Assembly: GCA_022616075.1 (NCBI GenBank)
Contig: JAKEFK010000364.1
Location: 1 to 42,771, forward strand
Length of the DNA: 42,771 bases
Reading direction: 5' to 3'
Source: a bacterium
GTDB lineage: Bacteria > Acidobacteriota > HRBIN11 > JAKEFK01
A model generated the notes under the pieces. That model ran no database searches, was not told the DNA's origin, and saw only the letters and a list, made by a program, of their open reading frames with translations. The translations under genes and the position numbers were made by a program. This document shows positions 10,001 to 18,097 of the stretch, in pieces (within the stretch, counting starts at the first letter, position 1; every line of letters starts with the position of its first letter).

Positions 10001-11373
10001 TGGGAACTGTTACGGCCACATATGATGCTGCTGGACGACAGAAATCGACTGATGCGTCTCAAAGGCGCATCGGTACGTTACCGCCACAACAGATTACATT
10101 GGGGAATCGCCATGATGGCGACGGTAAGCTCGTCCGGCGTACCCAGAATGGAATCGCAACTTATTTCCTTCGCTCCAGTGTGTTAGGACAGGTGATTACT
10201 GAGTTGGGCGATACAGGGGGAAAGACGCTGGGATTTGTTTATGCAAACGGTCAACTGATTGCAAAGAAAACCATCTCGAGACCCCTGCTCTGGGTCTTCC
10301 AGAGTCCCACCAACAGCAGTGAACGGGAGGTCAACGGAAACGGAGTTCTTTTCGGAGGAGCGGAGTACGACCCGTTGCACAACAGTGTGGGCCTCGAGCC
10401 TCCGCCTCATGGGCCCGAAGGTGACGGCACATCTGACGACCTGCTCTACCCCAGAAGCGGTGACCCAACCGACCTTGACAAAGGCTGCACGATCGATGGC
10501 GGCTGGGCTCCCTGTAGCGTGGCAGCAAGCTTTGCCAATAATGAAGACGCGTTCGAGCAAGACACCAACCCTGAGTACTTGGACATTTTTGATCAGATTA
10601 ATGGCTTTTTCGATGCAACCAACGCGATAAAAGATAAAAGGAAGAAGGAGGAGCCGTCAAGCCCTTTCACTCCTCTTGCAGCGGACGGTTTCATTGGCGC
10701 AATGCACTTAACGCTGGTTGTAGCTGAGGACCCAGAATCCGACAAGGTCAAGCTTGATGAGGAAAAAGATACCACTCCAGGGGGATGGATACTTATCGAC
10801 GGCAAACGTGTCGAAGTTCGTGACGATAACAAAAATAAGAAAACTCGATCAATACCTATCGTCATTACACCCAAGACTCATCCAATCGAAAAAGTTTACA
10901 GTAGTGAAATTGAGGCTTTGGTCAAATTAATTAGCAGATATAACCATGCAGCAGAAGAGCGAGCAAAGCATACTAGGGACACTCTGGAGAATATCTGGAA
11001 CAGTTACGTATTTGAAGAAACCAAATCGATTATGTCGGGATTCAATGCTTGCCTAGGGATACAGCGCGAGAGAGTCGCTAAATTCCACAGCGATCTAAGA
11101 GGTGGAACAGAACCGTTTTCACATCAAGAATTCATGTTCGCGATGAACGAAATGTTTTTTAAGTTTAAGGTGGGTGAGGGAAAAATCCCAGTACTCACAA
11201 CTCCCCTCGCAAGATCAGTTGAGGTTATTAATGGTTATACGTCTTTAGGCATCAGCGTAGACGCAGAGATAGAACGTTGCCGCCAAAATGCTGTGCAGCA
11301 GTTTGAAGCTAAGGGACTCCCAATTCCATCTAGTATCAGCAGACCCATTCCCTTTTGGGTCAACCCATTGTGA
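4087..11373 (+). CDS. Giant RHS/YD-repeat protein with LamG, Ig-like and FG-GAP domains
   Basis: This is a 2428-residue surface or secreted protein. Order: N-terminal hydrophobic anchor (~30-47); LamG/concanavalin-like domain (~53-260); three Ig-like domains of ~93 residues opening PPSVxITSPASG (~272-555); six FG-GAP/VCBS-type repeats of ~47 residues with DYDGDGKxD calcium-loop motifs and WRxSxGxWY (~558-845); RHS start segment (~863); then YD repeats to ~2055, including a GCGCAGG motif. The last ~370 residues are not repetitive. They carry an EYDPLHNSVGLEPPP junction, then a charged, mainly helical region I do not recognise. RHS proteins often form a shell enclosing a variable C-terminal domain that can be a toxin. 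No convincing immunity gene follows. Shine-Dalgarno GAGGAG precedes the start. Confidence 0.88.
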   Translation: MNVSVREKLHYREGMQSIGNISSYCHKEYLLVSLIVVLFVIFPSRYSDLQTVKRSLELDGAGWVKVFAPKSSTLDITGSVTVEAWIKTTVNLTRQGIIERYASGSTSGSNGGFALRIVSTGKLRFFIFKNGSNFQFIDSDQLVSTDAWHHVAGVYNGTQLRIYIDGNLAADPKPLSNFFPATGTSDLFIGSGADGAGLFHGKIDEARVTASALYTTQSFPLANTLDSIAGQTRGLWKFDNSTANDSSGNGNHGVLKGSWKFSGDVPGGFTSAYTVNITAPPNGATFAAPASINIEANVNNPEGNIQKVEFFRDGLKLGEDINPPYSFLWTNVAAGNYNLTARATNDLLGTATSPQILVTVSSTNQPPSVSITSPASGTTFTAPANITITADAADSDGSINKVEFFRGTIKLGEDNTAPYSFSWSNVSAGNYSLTARAIDNLQASATSSAVNISVSAPNLPPSVNISSPASGATFTAPANITISADASDSDGSITRVEFFQGTVKLGEDAAGPYSFQWSDVSAGNYAITARATDNLGAVATSAVVDISVADSTPPPSGNRTLFDYDVDSKADLSVWRSSEGFWYINRSSGGGTTIQPWGVSGDLIVPADYDGDGKTDFAIWRSSEGNWYILRSSISGDQGIQIQWGLPTDLPVPGDYNGDGNSDLAVWRPTDGKWYFRSVDSASGTGTFGPHGQPGDVLVPADYDGDVKTDPATWRPSTGVWSILQSSTGTIRSVQWGSGLSPYNDLPAPSDYDGDGKADIAIWRPAESNLTGIWYIIDSSTNVARSTIALGQQGDILVPADYDGDGRADQATWRPSDGIWRIFQSTNNTTRTVGFGGVSGDVPTPKVRAIPTQPIAPTPPGNIPTAQVDPNNRIGGAGEDLFSGNYNWRLPVVGLAGRAGLDLSLALTYNSLVWTRAGNSIKFNADNGFPSAGFRLGFPAIQQKYVNSQIGVNAYLLILSSGARVELRQIGSTNVYDAFDSSNIQAKEISSSNLLVLYPNGTRMTYSLINSEFRCTQIKDRNGNFITIGRNNLGKITTITDTLGRSINFIYDGNNNLESITQIWDGATHIWASFQYGLQMIDTNFPFGVSVDGPQDGTTIKVLTKVTLADGSSVGFDYTSWGQVHRITTFAADGHELNHVSYNLPLDGTATQQDSPRFTEKKVAAENWVGGAEVTTNYVFGFVNGQGQIVAPDNTIYKEIFGSSSNWQKGLVVRNEVLSQGIVKKSTDFTLTQDDETITFPKNPRLVETNTCDDAGNCRKTAFTPTSFGLVSDIREYATNGIDVLRHTHTDFNLDSAYLSRRIIGLPSAVLLRDGNGTLFGKTTFEYDLTSEFLADTGTVTQHDSMNYGIGLTVGRGNLSRTKGWNVNDPNNESASVKTEIGYNTTGSAIFQRDALGHQNNTSYTDSFSDGVNRGTLAYPTTVTDEDGFSSTVKYHYDIGVVQETVDPKGATRTSLYDSAGRLTRIETSPSGGYTRWEYPIAQTTVNTFSLLETGFPEFKVTQALDGLGRVRGTISDFPGSVGGFSARFTAYDVLGRVVQQDTPFEADANWNRAGDDSGSPRFISQSYDWQGRPRITTNADGTRRSITYSGCGCAGGTIITFEDEVGRQQRITQDVFGREVKVEALNSDQQRSVYSTKINAYNVRDQVTNIRQFQGANGTFQDTTFTYDGLGRLQSRKWPIESSPTIYTYNSDGTLQTVTDPRGAVSTYSYNARHLVSGITYGATDPNVPATSDVSFGYDSAGNRTSMTDGSGITSYTYNTLSRMMSETKTFNGLPNPFSITYDYNLAGAVKSITDPFGGIVTYSYEHTGRLRTVTGSGLDSVPTYIQQIQYRAWGAPKRVTYGNAKILTVSHNFRLQISNFNVPDVIGASFQYYADGLVRSSESSIQDEFDRSWVYDDVGRLSGSKSGKDAELGSDKIGPHVDTYTYDVWNNLTSRTSQLWGAPFEGFDTTYINNRDVRWIYNAAGQPVQMGTVTATYDAAGRQKSTDASQRRIGTLPPQQITLGNRHDGDGKLVRRTQNGIATYFLRSSVLGQVITELGDTGGKTLGFVYANGQLIAKKTISRPLLWVFQSPTNSSEREVNGNGVLFGGAEYDPLHNSVGLEPPPHGPEGDGTSDDLLYPRSGDPTDLDKGCTIDGGWAPCSVAASFANNEDAFEQDTNPEYLDIFDQINGFFDATNAIKDKRKKEEPSSPFTPLAADGFIGAMHLTLVVAEDPESDKVKLDEEKDTTPGGWILIDGKRVEVRDDNKNKKTRSIPIVITPKTHPIEKVYSSEIEALVKLISRYNHAAEERAKHTRDTLENIWNSYVFEETKSIMSGFNACLGIQRERVAKFHSDLRGGTEPFSHQEFMFAMNEMFFKFKVGEGKIPVLTTPLARSVEVINGYTSLGISVDAEIERCRQNAVQQFEAKGLPIPSSISRPIPFWVNPL

Positions 11374-11974
11374 TCGATTCGAAGACAAAAAAATGATCCC
11401 CTGTTACCGACGGTTCGGGTAAGTCATCGCTATTGGAGAAAACACATGCCGGATCAACTGGATTGATGGGAGAACTAACGCCCGAAAAATTCCTTCTATC
11501 GGAAGACACCAATGCAGAAGGATTACTCGTGGTGTCAGAGGTGCGGAGGCGCTCGGGCGAGAGCCTGCTCCCCGTATCCAAATCGAATTTACCTTCCAGC
11601 ACTCTGCCCGCCGGCTGTTCCAGTCTTGCGTGAGCTTGTGGAATATTTCTCTACGTTTGAGGCAACTGGTTAGGGCTTGCAGTGTTTCTCGCTCTCGGTG
11701 TCAACTGGAATTTCAAAAAAGTGGAGTAAAGGATTCACCGCAGACGCGGAATTAAAGAAATCTTTTGTAATCTGCGTTGCTAATTGTTCAATCGTTGTTT
11801 TTTCAGCAAAGATTTACCTGTAATCTTGCGGTCAGTTGTTCCCGGAACAAGTGAATCTCAATACAACTGACTACTGACAACGGACAACTGACTTCAAAGA
11901 TTACGGGGGAAGTGGATGATTTAAGGAATTCACTTTGGTTGCGGCCCGGCCGCAGTGAGTCTATGCGGTGAAGA
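11374..11974. other. Gene-poor intergenic region with degenerate short repeats
   Basis: I see no credible gene here. Short open frames on both strands (11360-11602 minus, 11433-11633 plus) lack family resemblance and good start signals. A degenerate tandem of an ACTGACAAC-type unit lies at about 11868-11894. A GC-rich perfect inverted repeat (TGCGGCC, one base, GGCCGCA) lies at 11940-11954. It sits 20 bp past the stop of the minus-strand gene but is not followed by a T-run, so it is not a standard intrinsic terminator. Confidence 0.4.
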
Positions 11975-13378
11975 TTATTTTACAATCTCCCGAAGGATGG
12001 AAAGATCCATTAGCCCGTTGCAGCTATAGATGAGCGGCAGGATTTTTTCTGGGTCGAACTTACGGCGTGCCTGCGCGATTAACTCGGTGCCTGCTCGATA
12101 TGCGGGCAGACACATCCGGCCGAGAAGGGGGTGCCGCCCCCAGGCGCCTGAAAGTTTGTCGGCTCGCTCTTCACTCAGCAAGAAGTCACGGCGAATCGTG
12201 TCGGCCACTTCCTTTTGCGGCAACTTCTCCTGCCATGTCAGATAGGAGGATTGATTCTTCCCGTCATCCTGCAAAGTCGACAACAACACTCCGATCTGAA
12301 GGTCCACGCTCGGAAGCTCTTCCACTTCTTTCACTCCGTAAGCAATCAAAATGGCGTTATTGGCAATCCCTTCAAACAAAGATGCAGACAGCGTATTCAT
12401 CGTTTGAACCGTCGCCTCAAAACCGACCTTCCCGTGTATGTACAGATCCTGGATATACGCGTACGTCGTGACGTGCCCGGGAACCACTTCGTGGCTGACC
12501 TGATGAATGAACTCCGGAATCGAAATTTGTAAGGATGCATTCATTTCGTAAGTAGCATCGTACAGAGACCGATTGTTAGAGGTCCGCGCTCTGCCGATGT
12601 AGTTCATGGATCCTGAAAACCGGGCATTTTCAATCAGCAGAAATTCGATGTTGGATCGCGGCACAGTACGAAGTCTTGCCGGCATGTAGGGAAGCATGTT
12701 CTTGACGGTTAGCGCGTCCAGTTGGGCGATAAATGCATCGGCAATCATCTTCGCAGATCTAGAAGGCGCCAAGCGCGCTGCGCGCCATGCATCCACGGCG
12801 GTCATAAGATTTTGACTCACGTCAAAGCCGCTGCTTTTCAGCAACTCTTTGAGCCGCCTGCGCTTTTCATCGGGCTGAGAGGGTTCCGGAGAAATTCCAA
12901 TCGATGCAAGAACGCATTCGGAATATGGTACCGGCGCTCCTTTGCCAAGGATCTCCTGGATCAGATTCCACATCACTTTGAGACTCAGCGAAAGACCTTC
13001 CAGATATTTCCCGCGCATGCCGCCAATGCGCGTTGCCTCGCCGGCGATCGTCTTTATCGCGCCGGGGATATCGACACTGTCAAGATATTGATGGATGGTG
13101 TCGTGATCCGGTTGTTTTGCTGATACTCCTCCCGTCTCCCGAAGTCTGGCGGCGGCGGGATGGGTGTACGCTCTCGGAAGCGGTTCATCGGAAAACCAGC
13201 AATCCGCTAAAAAGCGGCCCATTCCGGACGGGTTCATCACATCGCCTCCCCAGAGCGTGTCGATACCCAGTATGGCGTCCGCTACACACCGATCCAGTTT
13301 CGTGGAGGTAGCTTCCCTCCGTTTTGCCGTTTGGGATTTTGGCAAAGACTTCTTGCTCCGGTGGATTTTGCGTTTCAT
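11975..13378 (-). CDS. DUF885-like zincin metalloprotein
   Basis: This 467-residue protein carries the motif HEVVPGH (His296, Glu297, His302), the signature of the DUF885 zincin-like family (HExxPGH). It follows an ISIPEFIHQVS segment that fits the active-site helix. The protein is shorter than the usual DUF885 length of about 550-600. It begins with a lysine/arginine-rich stretch and no signal peptide, so it is probably cytoplasmic. It lies 65 bp downstream of the propeller/esterase gene on the same strand and likely shares its mRNA. A GGAGG Shine-Dalgarno sits 5 nt before the ATG. A second, longer DUF885 protein is encoded at 30057-31796. Peptidase activity is inferred from the motif only. 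Confidence 0.72.
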   Translation of the reverse strand: MKRKIHRSKKSLPKSQTAKRREATSTKLDRCVADAILGIDTLWGGDVMNPSGMGRFLADCWFSDEPLPRAYTHPAAARLRETGGVSAKQPDHDTIHQYLDSVDIPGAIKTIAGEATRIGGMRGKYLEGLSLSLKVMWNLIQEILGKGAPVPYSECVLASIGISPEPSQPDEKRRRLKELLKSSGFDVSQNLMTAVDAWRAARLAPSRSAKMIADAFIAQLDALTVKNMLPYMPARLRTVPRSNIEFLLIENARFSGSMNYIGRARTSNNRSLYDATYEMNASLQISIPEFIHQVSHEVVPGHVTTYAYIQDLYIHGKVGFEATVQTMNTLSASLFEGIANNAILIAYGVKEVEELPSVDLQIGVLLSTLQDDGKNQSSYLTWQEKLPQKEVADTIRRDFLLSEERADKLSGAWGRHPLLGRMCLPAYRAGTELIAQARRKFDPEKILPLIYSCNGLMDLSILREIVK

Positions 13379-13443
13379 ACAGCCTCCGCCTCCCCGGTGG
13401 GCTTTACGCGGAGGGAATCAAACAATGCCGCAGCTCACTTTTC

Positions 13444-15864
13444 TTATCTCCCGATCTCCTTTGGGAAGAGACAAGCTAGCAGCCTGTCATTTCGATTTCG
13501 CCAGCTTGTCCAGCCATTGCCTTCATGAGTTTCGCCGCCGGCGGGAAGGTAGCCTTTTTCTTTGAGATACGCGTAAAACCTGTTGTTCTCCTCGCGCAGG
13601 TCCCAGCCGTGCGATTTGGAGCGTTCATCATAGGTTCCCCAATCCACATAGATTCGCATCGGTTTTTCGTTTGGGCTCGTAATCAATTGTCGTAAAGGAT
13701 CTTGCAGATTCAACATCCACATAGATTGAACTGAGATCCCACCAAAGAGATTCCAGTTCTCAAAAGCGATGAATAAAGCTTCAGCGGCCCTTTCAAAATG
13801 TCCTGCGATCGCGCGGTGTTGTCGCTTTTTCAAAGTTCGGTAATGCGAATCAACGAAAGGGACAATTTCATCTGCTAAAAATCTCGAATTTCGTTTCGCT
13901 TGTTCGAGCATTTCTTCCCGGTGCCCTCCAATCGGATCAGGTGGTTTTTCTGAAGTCATTAGTTCGGTGATAAAAACGAGAATGGGCGTTTGCAAACGTG
14001 TTCCGCCTAAATTGTCGATTGTGTGGTTGATGGCAGATTGCGTCCGCGCCCCCTCACTATCCATCACATAAAGAACCGGATAGGCGTGCGACAAATCATC
14101 ATAGTCGGCGGGCAGGTAAACCTCTAGTTTCGCCTGGGAGGAAGCCGCCTTTCGGCTCTTGATTTCTTGCGATTCGAACCGTCCTCGTTTTGATTCGGGA
14201 GCTTCCTGGATGTGCGATGGTTCCAGCCATCCAGGCATGGCAAATGAAGAGAATCTTCGATCCGATGACGTTTGAGGATTGAAAGCATCCACGATATTCT
14301 CATGAAAATTACGGACAAACCGATATTGAATCCGTGCATCAGGTTCCAGTCGGGCGGTGTAAAAAAACAAATCAGTACCGGCAACTCGTTGCATAGGAAT
14401 TTCATTTTCCCAGCCATCGATTTCGCTCCTGAATGCAATGTCTTCCCCGGGCCCACGATAAACGAAGATGACCTGATCCGGCCATTGCACAATGGGAAAT
14501 TGTTTTTGCTCGGAAAAGAATCGATCTAGAATTGTTTTCTTCTCGGATGATTTTTCAAGTTCCTCAACCAATGCTGCAAACTTTGAACCGGGCGGTAAGG
14601 TTGATATCGGACGTTTCAAAACAGCGGTGGCTTGAGCAGTACGGTTCCAATCGAGCCGCGCAATTTCCCCATGACTTCGTGAAAAAATCGCTCCGCAACT
14701 GTAACTTGGTTCCGACCAGGAAACATCCTTAAATAGCGTTACCTGATCGAATTCTTTCCATCCTTCAGGGGTCGCAGAACCGACGTGCAGCTTTCCTGTC
14801 TTTGTTTGAATCACCAGCAGTCCGTTCACAAGAATCACAAATCCATCGCCAACGCCTCTGGATTTCCATTTCGTCTCGCCGCTTTCAGCGTTCACGCAAG
14901 AGAGGATCCTGCCGTTCAACCCATAAAGATAGCCCTTGTAGTAAACCGGAGGATCATAACTGTATTTGAAAATACTTGCGGACCAAAGCTTGTTCGCAGT
15001 GAGAGAGCCCTGGCCATTGACCGAAAACTTGATCAAATCGGTACTTTCTCTTTTATTTCTTAGAAGAAGCCTGTCCTGATCGAGTGGTAACGGGACAAGG
15101 GTTGCTGCTATGTTTTCATCCCCTCCATGTTCGTATTCAAGAAGATTGTTTCCAGTGACAGGATCAATGACGAATATTTTCTTATCGTTTGCTGCGATGA
15201 TTCTTTGTTTTCCTGAAATGGACATCAACACCGGAGATTGATAATTCACCATATCATCTCCCATGGACCATTTCATTTTGCCTGTCTGAGCATCAAATCC
15301 GGTAATCGATTTTCCGTTCTCGCCTCCAATTGGCAAAACCACGACTCCATTCGAGACCAGTGGCGAGGCGCTGAATCCATAAAATGGAGAACGTCCGCCT
15401 ACTTTGGTCACGTTTACAGACCACAACCTTTTGCCAGTTAACAAATCCATTGCTGTGAGGTCCCCGAAAGCACTCAGCGCAAAAACTTTTCCTTCGTGAA
15501 TTGTTGGAGTCGAAATCGGACCATCATGCGAACCATCATGTCCTTTATGTGTAGAAGAAATAGGGACGCGCCATAATTCTTTTCCGGACGTGGAGTCAAA
15601 CGCGATCACCACGTCGTTTTTTCCATCCGAAAATGCCGTTACTGTTTTTTCCTCTGCAATGGCGATGCCGGAGTAACCAGATCCTACCTTCGCGCGCCAG
15701 GAAACGCTCAGGCTTTGCGATGGAGAAGGGGAAGAATGAGAAACTGCTGCAGAACCGTCAAATGTTGGCCCGCGGTAACCTGGCCAATCGTCAGATCCAT
15801 TTGCTTCAATTGCAGAGACAATGACTAGCAAGGTTAGGAGAGCGCGCGGTTTGCGGATGCTCAT
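13444..15864 (-). CDS. PQQ-type beta-propeller fused to an esterase-like domain lacking its serine
   Basis: This is an 806-residue exported protein with a signal peptide (residues 1-23). Residues ~25-410 form a PQQ-like/BamB-like propeller with repeated SGKELWRV, TGKRLWSV and TGKMKWSM motifs. Residues ~440-560 look like the E-set domain that precedes Fes-type esterases. Residues ~575-806 match the putative esterase (enterochelin esterase/esterase D) alpha/beta-hydrolase fold: VYLPADYDD, YPVLYVMDSEG, DWGTYDE and a terminal HEGNGWTSWRNR. The nucleophile elbow should read GHSxGG but reads GHFERA, with Phe690 (codon TTT) in place of serine. The domain is therefore probably non-hydrolytic, serving as a binding or scaffolding module. 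A shared-class promoter precedes it, with a -10 only 6 nt before the ATG. Confidence 0.85.
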   Translation of the reverse strand: MSIRKPRALLTLLVIVSAIEANGSDDWPGYRGPTFDGSAAVSHSSPSPSQSLSVSWRAKVGSGYSGIAIAEEKTVTAFSDGKNDVVIAFDSTSGKELWRVPISSTHKGHDGSHDGPISTPTIHEGKVFALSAFGDLTAMDLLTGKRLWSVNVTKVGGRSPFYGFSASPLVSNGVVVLPIGGENGKSITGFDAQTGKMKWSMGDDMVNYQSPVLMSISGKQRIIAANDKKIFVIDPVTGNNLLEYEHGGDENIAATLVPLPLDQDRLLLRNKRESTDLIKFSVNGQGSLTANKLWSASIFKYSYDPPVYYKGYLYGLNGRILSCVNAESGETKWKSRGVGDGFVILVNGLLVIQTKTGKLHVGSATPEGWKEFDQVTLFKDVSWSEPSYSCGAIFSRSHGEIARLDWNRTAQATAVLKRPISTLPPGSKFAALVEELEKSSEKKTILDRFFSEQKQFPIVQWPDQVIFVYRGPGEDIAFRSEIDGWENEIPMQRVAGTDLFFYTARLEPDARIQYRFVRNFHENIVDAFNPQTSSDRRFSSFAMPGWLEPSHIQEAPESKRGRFESQEIKSRKAASSQAKLEVYLPADYDDLSHAYPVLYVMDSEGARTQSAINHTIDNLGGTRLQTPILVFITELMTSEKPPDPIGGHREEMLEQAKRNSRFLADEIVPFVDSHYRTLKKRQHRAIAGHFERAAEALFIAFENWNLFGGISVQSMWMLNLQDPLRQLITSPNEKPMRIYVDWGTYDERSKSHGWDLREENNRFYAYLKEKGYLPAGGETHEGNGWTSWRNRNDRLLACLFPKEIGR

Positions 15865-15870
15865 GCTGCA

Positions 15871-15913
15871 AGCTTAAGATCATTGGAACTAGCCGTCTAA
15901 TGATTTGTTTTCA
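15871..15913 (-). promoter_or_regulatory. Candidate leaderless promoter of the propeller/esterase operon
   Basis: On the minus strand, box TGAAAACA is followed by 6 nt (AATCAT), -35 TAGACG, 17 nt and -10 TAAGCT (15871-15876). Six nt separate the -10 from the ATG at 15864, so transcription should begin at or next to the start codon. Confidence 0.55.
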
Positions 15914-15998
15914 GCATTTGGATGAGAGAATCTAATTTACAAGTTTTGCGTCACGCTCATCCATCCGACTCCAGATATAAGAAATATTGATCAAATGA

Positions 15999-16043
15999 AT
16001 TCAGAAAATTCATTTGACTCGTGCGTGTTTCTTCCCGTTAAAT
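15999..16043 (+). promoter_or_regulatory. Candidate promoter of the second MBL gene
   Basis: ATTCAT followed by -35 TTGACT (16014-16019), 18 nt and -10 TTAAAT (16038-16043). The upstream box is degenerate (TTCAGAAA). The promoter lies downstream of the first ATG of the open frame (15995), so translation must start later. Confidence 0.45.
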
Positions 16044-16060
16044 CTTCAAGAGGTAAAGTC

Positions 16061-17635
16061 GTGCGATTAAAACTTCTTTTCGCGTTCTTGATCCTTTTCA
16101 CTCAGGTGCTCTTTTCAAATGAAAAGGAGGCGCCACCCGGACCGAGTTCCGCTGGTTTGCGGTCGTACATCAAGGCACGCGCCATTTTAGATCGAGGCAT
16201 TCAGGCAATCGGCGGATTGGATCAGCTGCGCGGAATACGAACCGTGCACCGCAAGCTGAGCGGTGATTGGCTTAGCGTTGGACAGGGCAAAAGGCCTTTT
16301 CTTACGCCATCAACGGAAATTCCACCAGCAATCATGCGTGACAACATTACAAGCTTTTTGGATTATGCCGGAAAACGGTGGTACGAATCCGTTGAGTATT
16401 CTGATTCCTTAGGAGACTCCGCAATTCAGAGCGATGTCGTCATGGAGAATGAAGGATTTACAATGCAGAAATATTTTGAGGAAAAACCGTTGTACAGAAA
16501 ATTCGCGGTGGAAGACCTCCCTTCCATGCGAACCGAAAAATTCAGACGGTTCCCCGAAGGGTCGCTTTTGATGGCCCTGGAGCGTTCTGAGACTTTAAGT
16601 TGGATCGGGTTCTCCATCGAATCGGACAGACCACAGGACGTCATCTCCTTTACTGACCCGAACGGCGCTCACGTCTTGCTCTCTTTTGATGCGAAAACGC
16701 ATCTCTTAACAAAGTCGGAAACTCTGCGAGCTCATTCTGTTTACGGCGATACTTATGCCGAAGTGATTTATTCCGATTACCGTGATGTTGGAAAGCTCAA
16801 GCTTCCTTTTGGTTACGTTGATCGGCTGGCCGGTATTCCGACTGAGCGTCTGCTCGCCAGCGAAATCCAAGTGAACGGAAATTTTCCGGAGGATCACTTT
16901 CGACCGCCTGACGCCTTCGTAACCGTGCAAGAAAATCCATCCAAGCCTGCGATCGAAAAACTCGGAGAGGATTTGTTTGTGATTCGTGGATCTTACAATG
17001 TCGTTTTTGCCGTGTTTCGGGATTTTGTACTCGTCTTCGAAGCACCCGAGAGCAGTCGCTATTCGGAAGAGTGCTTGAGATTGATTCGGTCAACTGCGCC
17101 CGGAAAACCGATACGCCAAGTTATCTTAACTCATTTCCATTTCGATCATATCGCCGGCGTGAGAACATATATTGCGGAAGGAATTCCCATACTCACCACA
17201 TCCCATCCAAAGAGGATCATCGAACAGGCCCTGTCCAGCCGCCACACAATGCGTCCCGACAAACTTTCTCAAAATCCTAAGTCTCCGGTTATCGAAACTT
17301 TTTCCGGAGAGAAAATCTTTGATGATGGACAACATCGCGTGGAAATCTATGATATCGGACCAACCGTTCACGCCGACCAGATTCTGGTTGCCTATTTTCC
17401 GAAAGAGAGACTTTTATTTCAGGCGGATCTTCTGGATATCTCCTCACCTGATCTGGTCCTTGCTTACAGCGCTACTAAAATTCTTGCGACTAAGATTCAA
17501 GAGCTCGGATTGTCCGTGCAACGGATCATTCCGGCGCATGGCATCCCCGGTACAATCGATAGCTTGAATCAGGCGCTGGCGGTCCGGGAAAAGTATATCC
17601 ATTCAAGAGCGAAGAACACCGGTAACAAATGGTAA
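16061..17635 (+). CDS. Exported MBL-fold metallo-hydrolase with N-terminal extension
   Basis: I choose the GTG at 16061 over the ATG at 15995. It has AAGAGG 7 nt upstream, it follows a candidate promoter, and it yields a clean signal peptide (VRLKLLFAFLILFTQVLFS). The product is 524 residues. Residues ~30-270 form an extension seen in other large bacterial MBL proteins, with an AIGGLDQLRGIRTVHRKLSG start and a lipoprotein-carrier-like beta structure. The MBL domain follows with an intact HFHFDH motif (His358, His360, Asp362, His363), then THADQ-like TVHADQ, a QADLLD aspartate and a final PAHG. All zinc ligands are present. The substrate is unknown; a periplasmic hydrolase is likely. Confidence 0.85.
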   Translation: MRLKLLFAFLILFTQVLFSNEKEAPPGPSSAGLRSYIKARAILDRGIQAIGGLDQLRGIRTVHRKLSGDWLSVGQGKRPFLTPSTEIPPAIMRDNITSFLDYAGKRWYESVEYSDSLGDSAIQSDVVMENEGFTMQKYFEEKPLYRKFAVEDLPSMRTEKFRRFPEGSLLMALERSETLSWIGFSIESDRPQDVISFTDPNGAHVLLSFDAKTHLLTKSETLRAHSVYGDTYAEVIYSDYRDVGKLKLPFGYVDRLAGIPTERLLASEIQVNGNFPEDHFRPPDAFVTVQENPSKPAIEKLGEDLFVIRGSYNVVFAVFRDFVLVFEAPESSRYSEECLRLIRSTAPGKPIRQVILTHFHFDHIAGVRTYIAEGIPILTTSHPKRIIEQALSSRHTMRPDKLSQNPKSPVIETFSGEKIFDDGQHRVEIYDIGPTVHADQILVAYFPKERLLFQADLLDISSPDLVLAYSATKILATKIQELGLSVQRIIPAHGIPGTIDSLNQALAVREKYIHSRAKNTGNKW

Positions 17636-17658
17636 GAGCGCAGACTGCTTGGTGAGAT

Positions 17659-17985
17659 CTATAGTTCTGTTTTTAGATCGGTTCCCAGCAATGGCCGAAG
17701 GAACGTGCGATCGTAACTAAAGAAGCACCGGGTTTGATCATAGTAAGCCAAAGCAGCCCGGCATTCCGGATCTTTTGCTGATCTTATTCGATATTCTTCA
17801 TAGGCAGCTAAACTTGGAAAACTAAACAGCGCATAAGCGACATTGTTAGCCCCTTCATGCGGGAGGAAGTATCCATGATGCTTGCCGCCCATCTTCTCAA
17901 CCAGCTTGATCCACATCCCTGCATAAGTTTCAAACTCTTTTATCTTATCGGGATCGATGATGTATTTTAAGAAACAAGTAATCAT
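17659..17985 (-). CDS. NIPSNAP-family protein
   Basis: This is a 108-residue dimeric alpha-beta barrel-type protein of the NIPSNAP family, with ITCFLKYIIDPDKIKEFETY at the start and the FSFPSLAAYEEYR core. The open frame extends to an ATG at 18018, but that codon lies between the -35 and -10 elements of a candidate promoter. The ATG at 17985 starts exactly where NIPSNAP homologs do and has an AAGAG Shine-Dalgarno. The biochemical role of bacterial members is unclear. It converges with the MBL gene. Confidence 0.85.
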   Translation of the reverse strand: MITCFLKYIIDPDKIKEFETYAGMWIKLVEKMGGKHHGYFLPHEGANNVAYALFSFPSLAAYEEYRIRSAKDPECRAALAYYDQTRCFFSYDRTFLRPLLGTDLKTEL

Positions 17986-17996
17986 AGTAGCTCTTG

Positions 17997-18039
17997 TTTG
18001 TATTTCACGAAACAGCATCTGTCCAATGGAAGTTTTTCA
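17997..18039 (-). promoter_or_regulatory. Candidate promoter of the NIPSNAP gene (shared class)
   Basis: On the minus strand, box TGAAAAAC is followed by 6 nt (TTCCAT), -35 TGGACA (18020-18025), 17 nt and -10 TACAAA (17997-18002). It sets the start of the downstream gene at 17985. Confidence 0.55.
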
Positions 18040-18097
18040 TAGTGATCATGCAAGTCGTTAATGCAGCAGAGAGTCATTGCAAATTCAGGGCAGGAGA

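Noticed and set aside
11360-11633. Short ORFs after the RHS gene as an immunity protein
   Set aside because: Opposing frames of 66 and 80 codons overlap each other, use poor starts (TTG) and show no family resemblance or coding character.
11940-11954. GC-rich inverted repeat as an intrinsic terminator
   Set aside because: It is a perfect palindrome but has a one-base loop and no T-run on either side.
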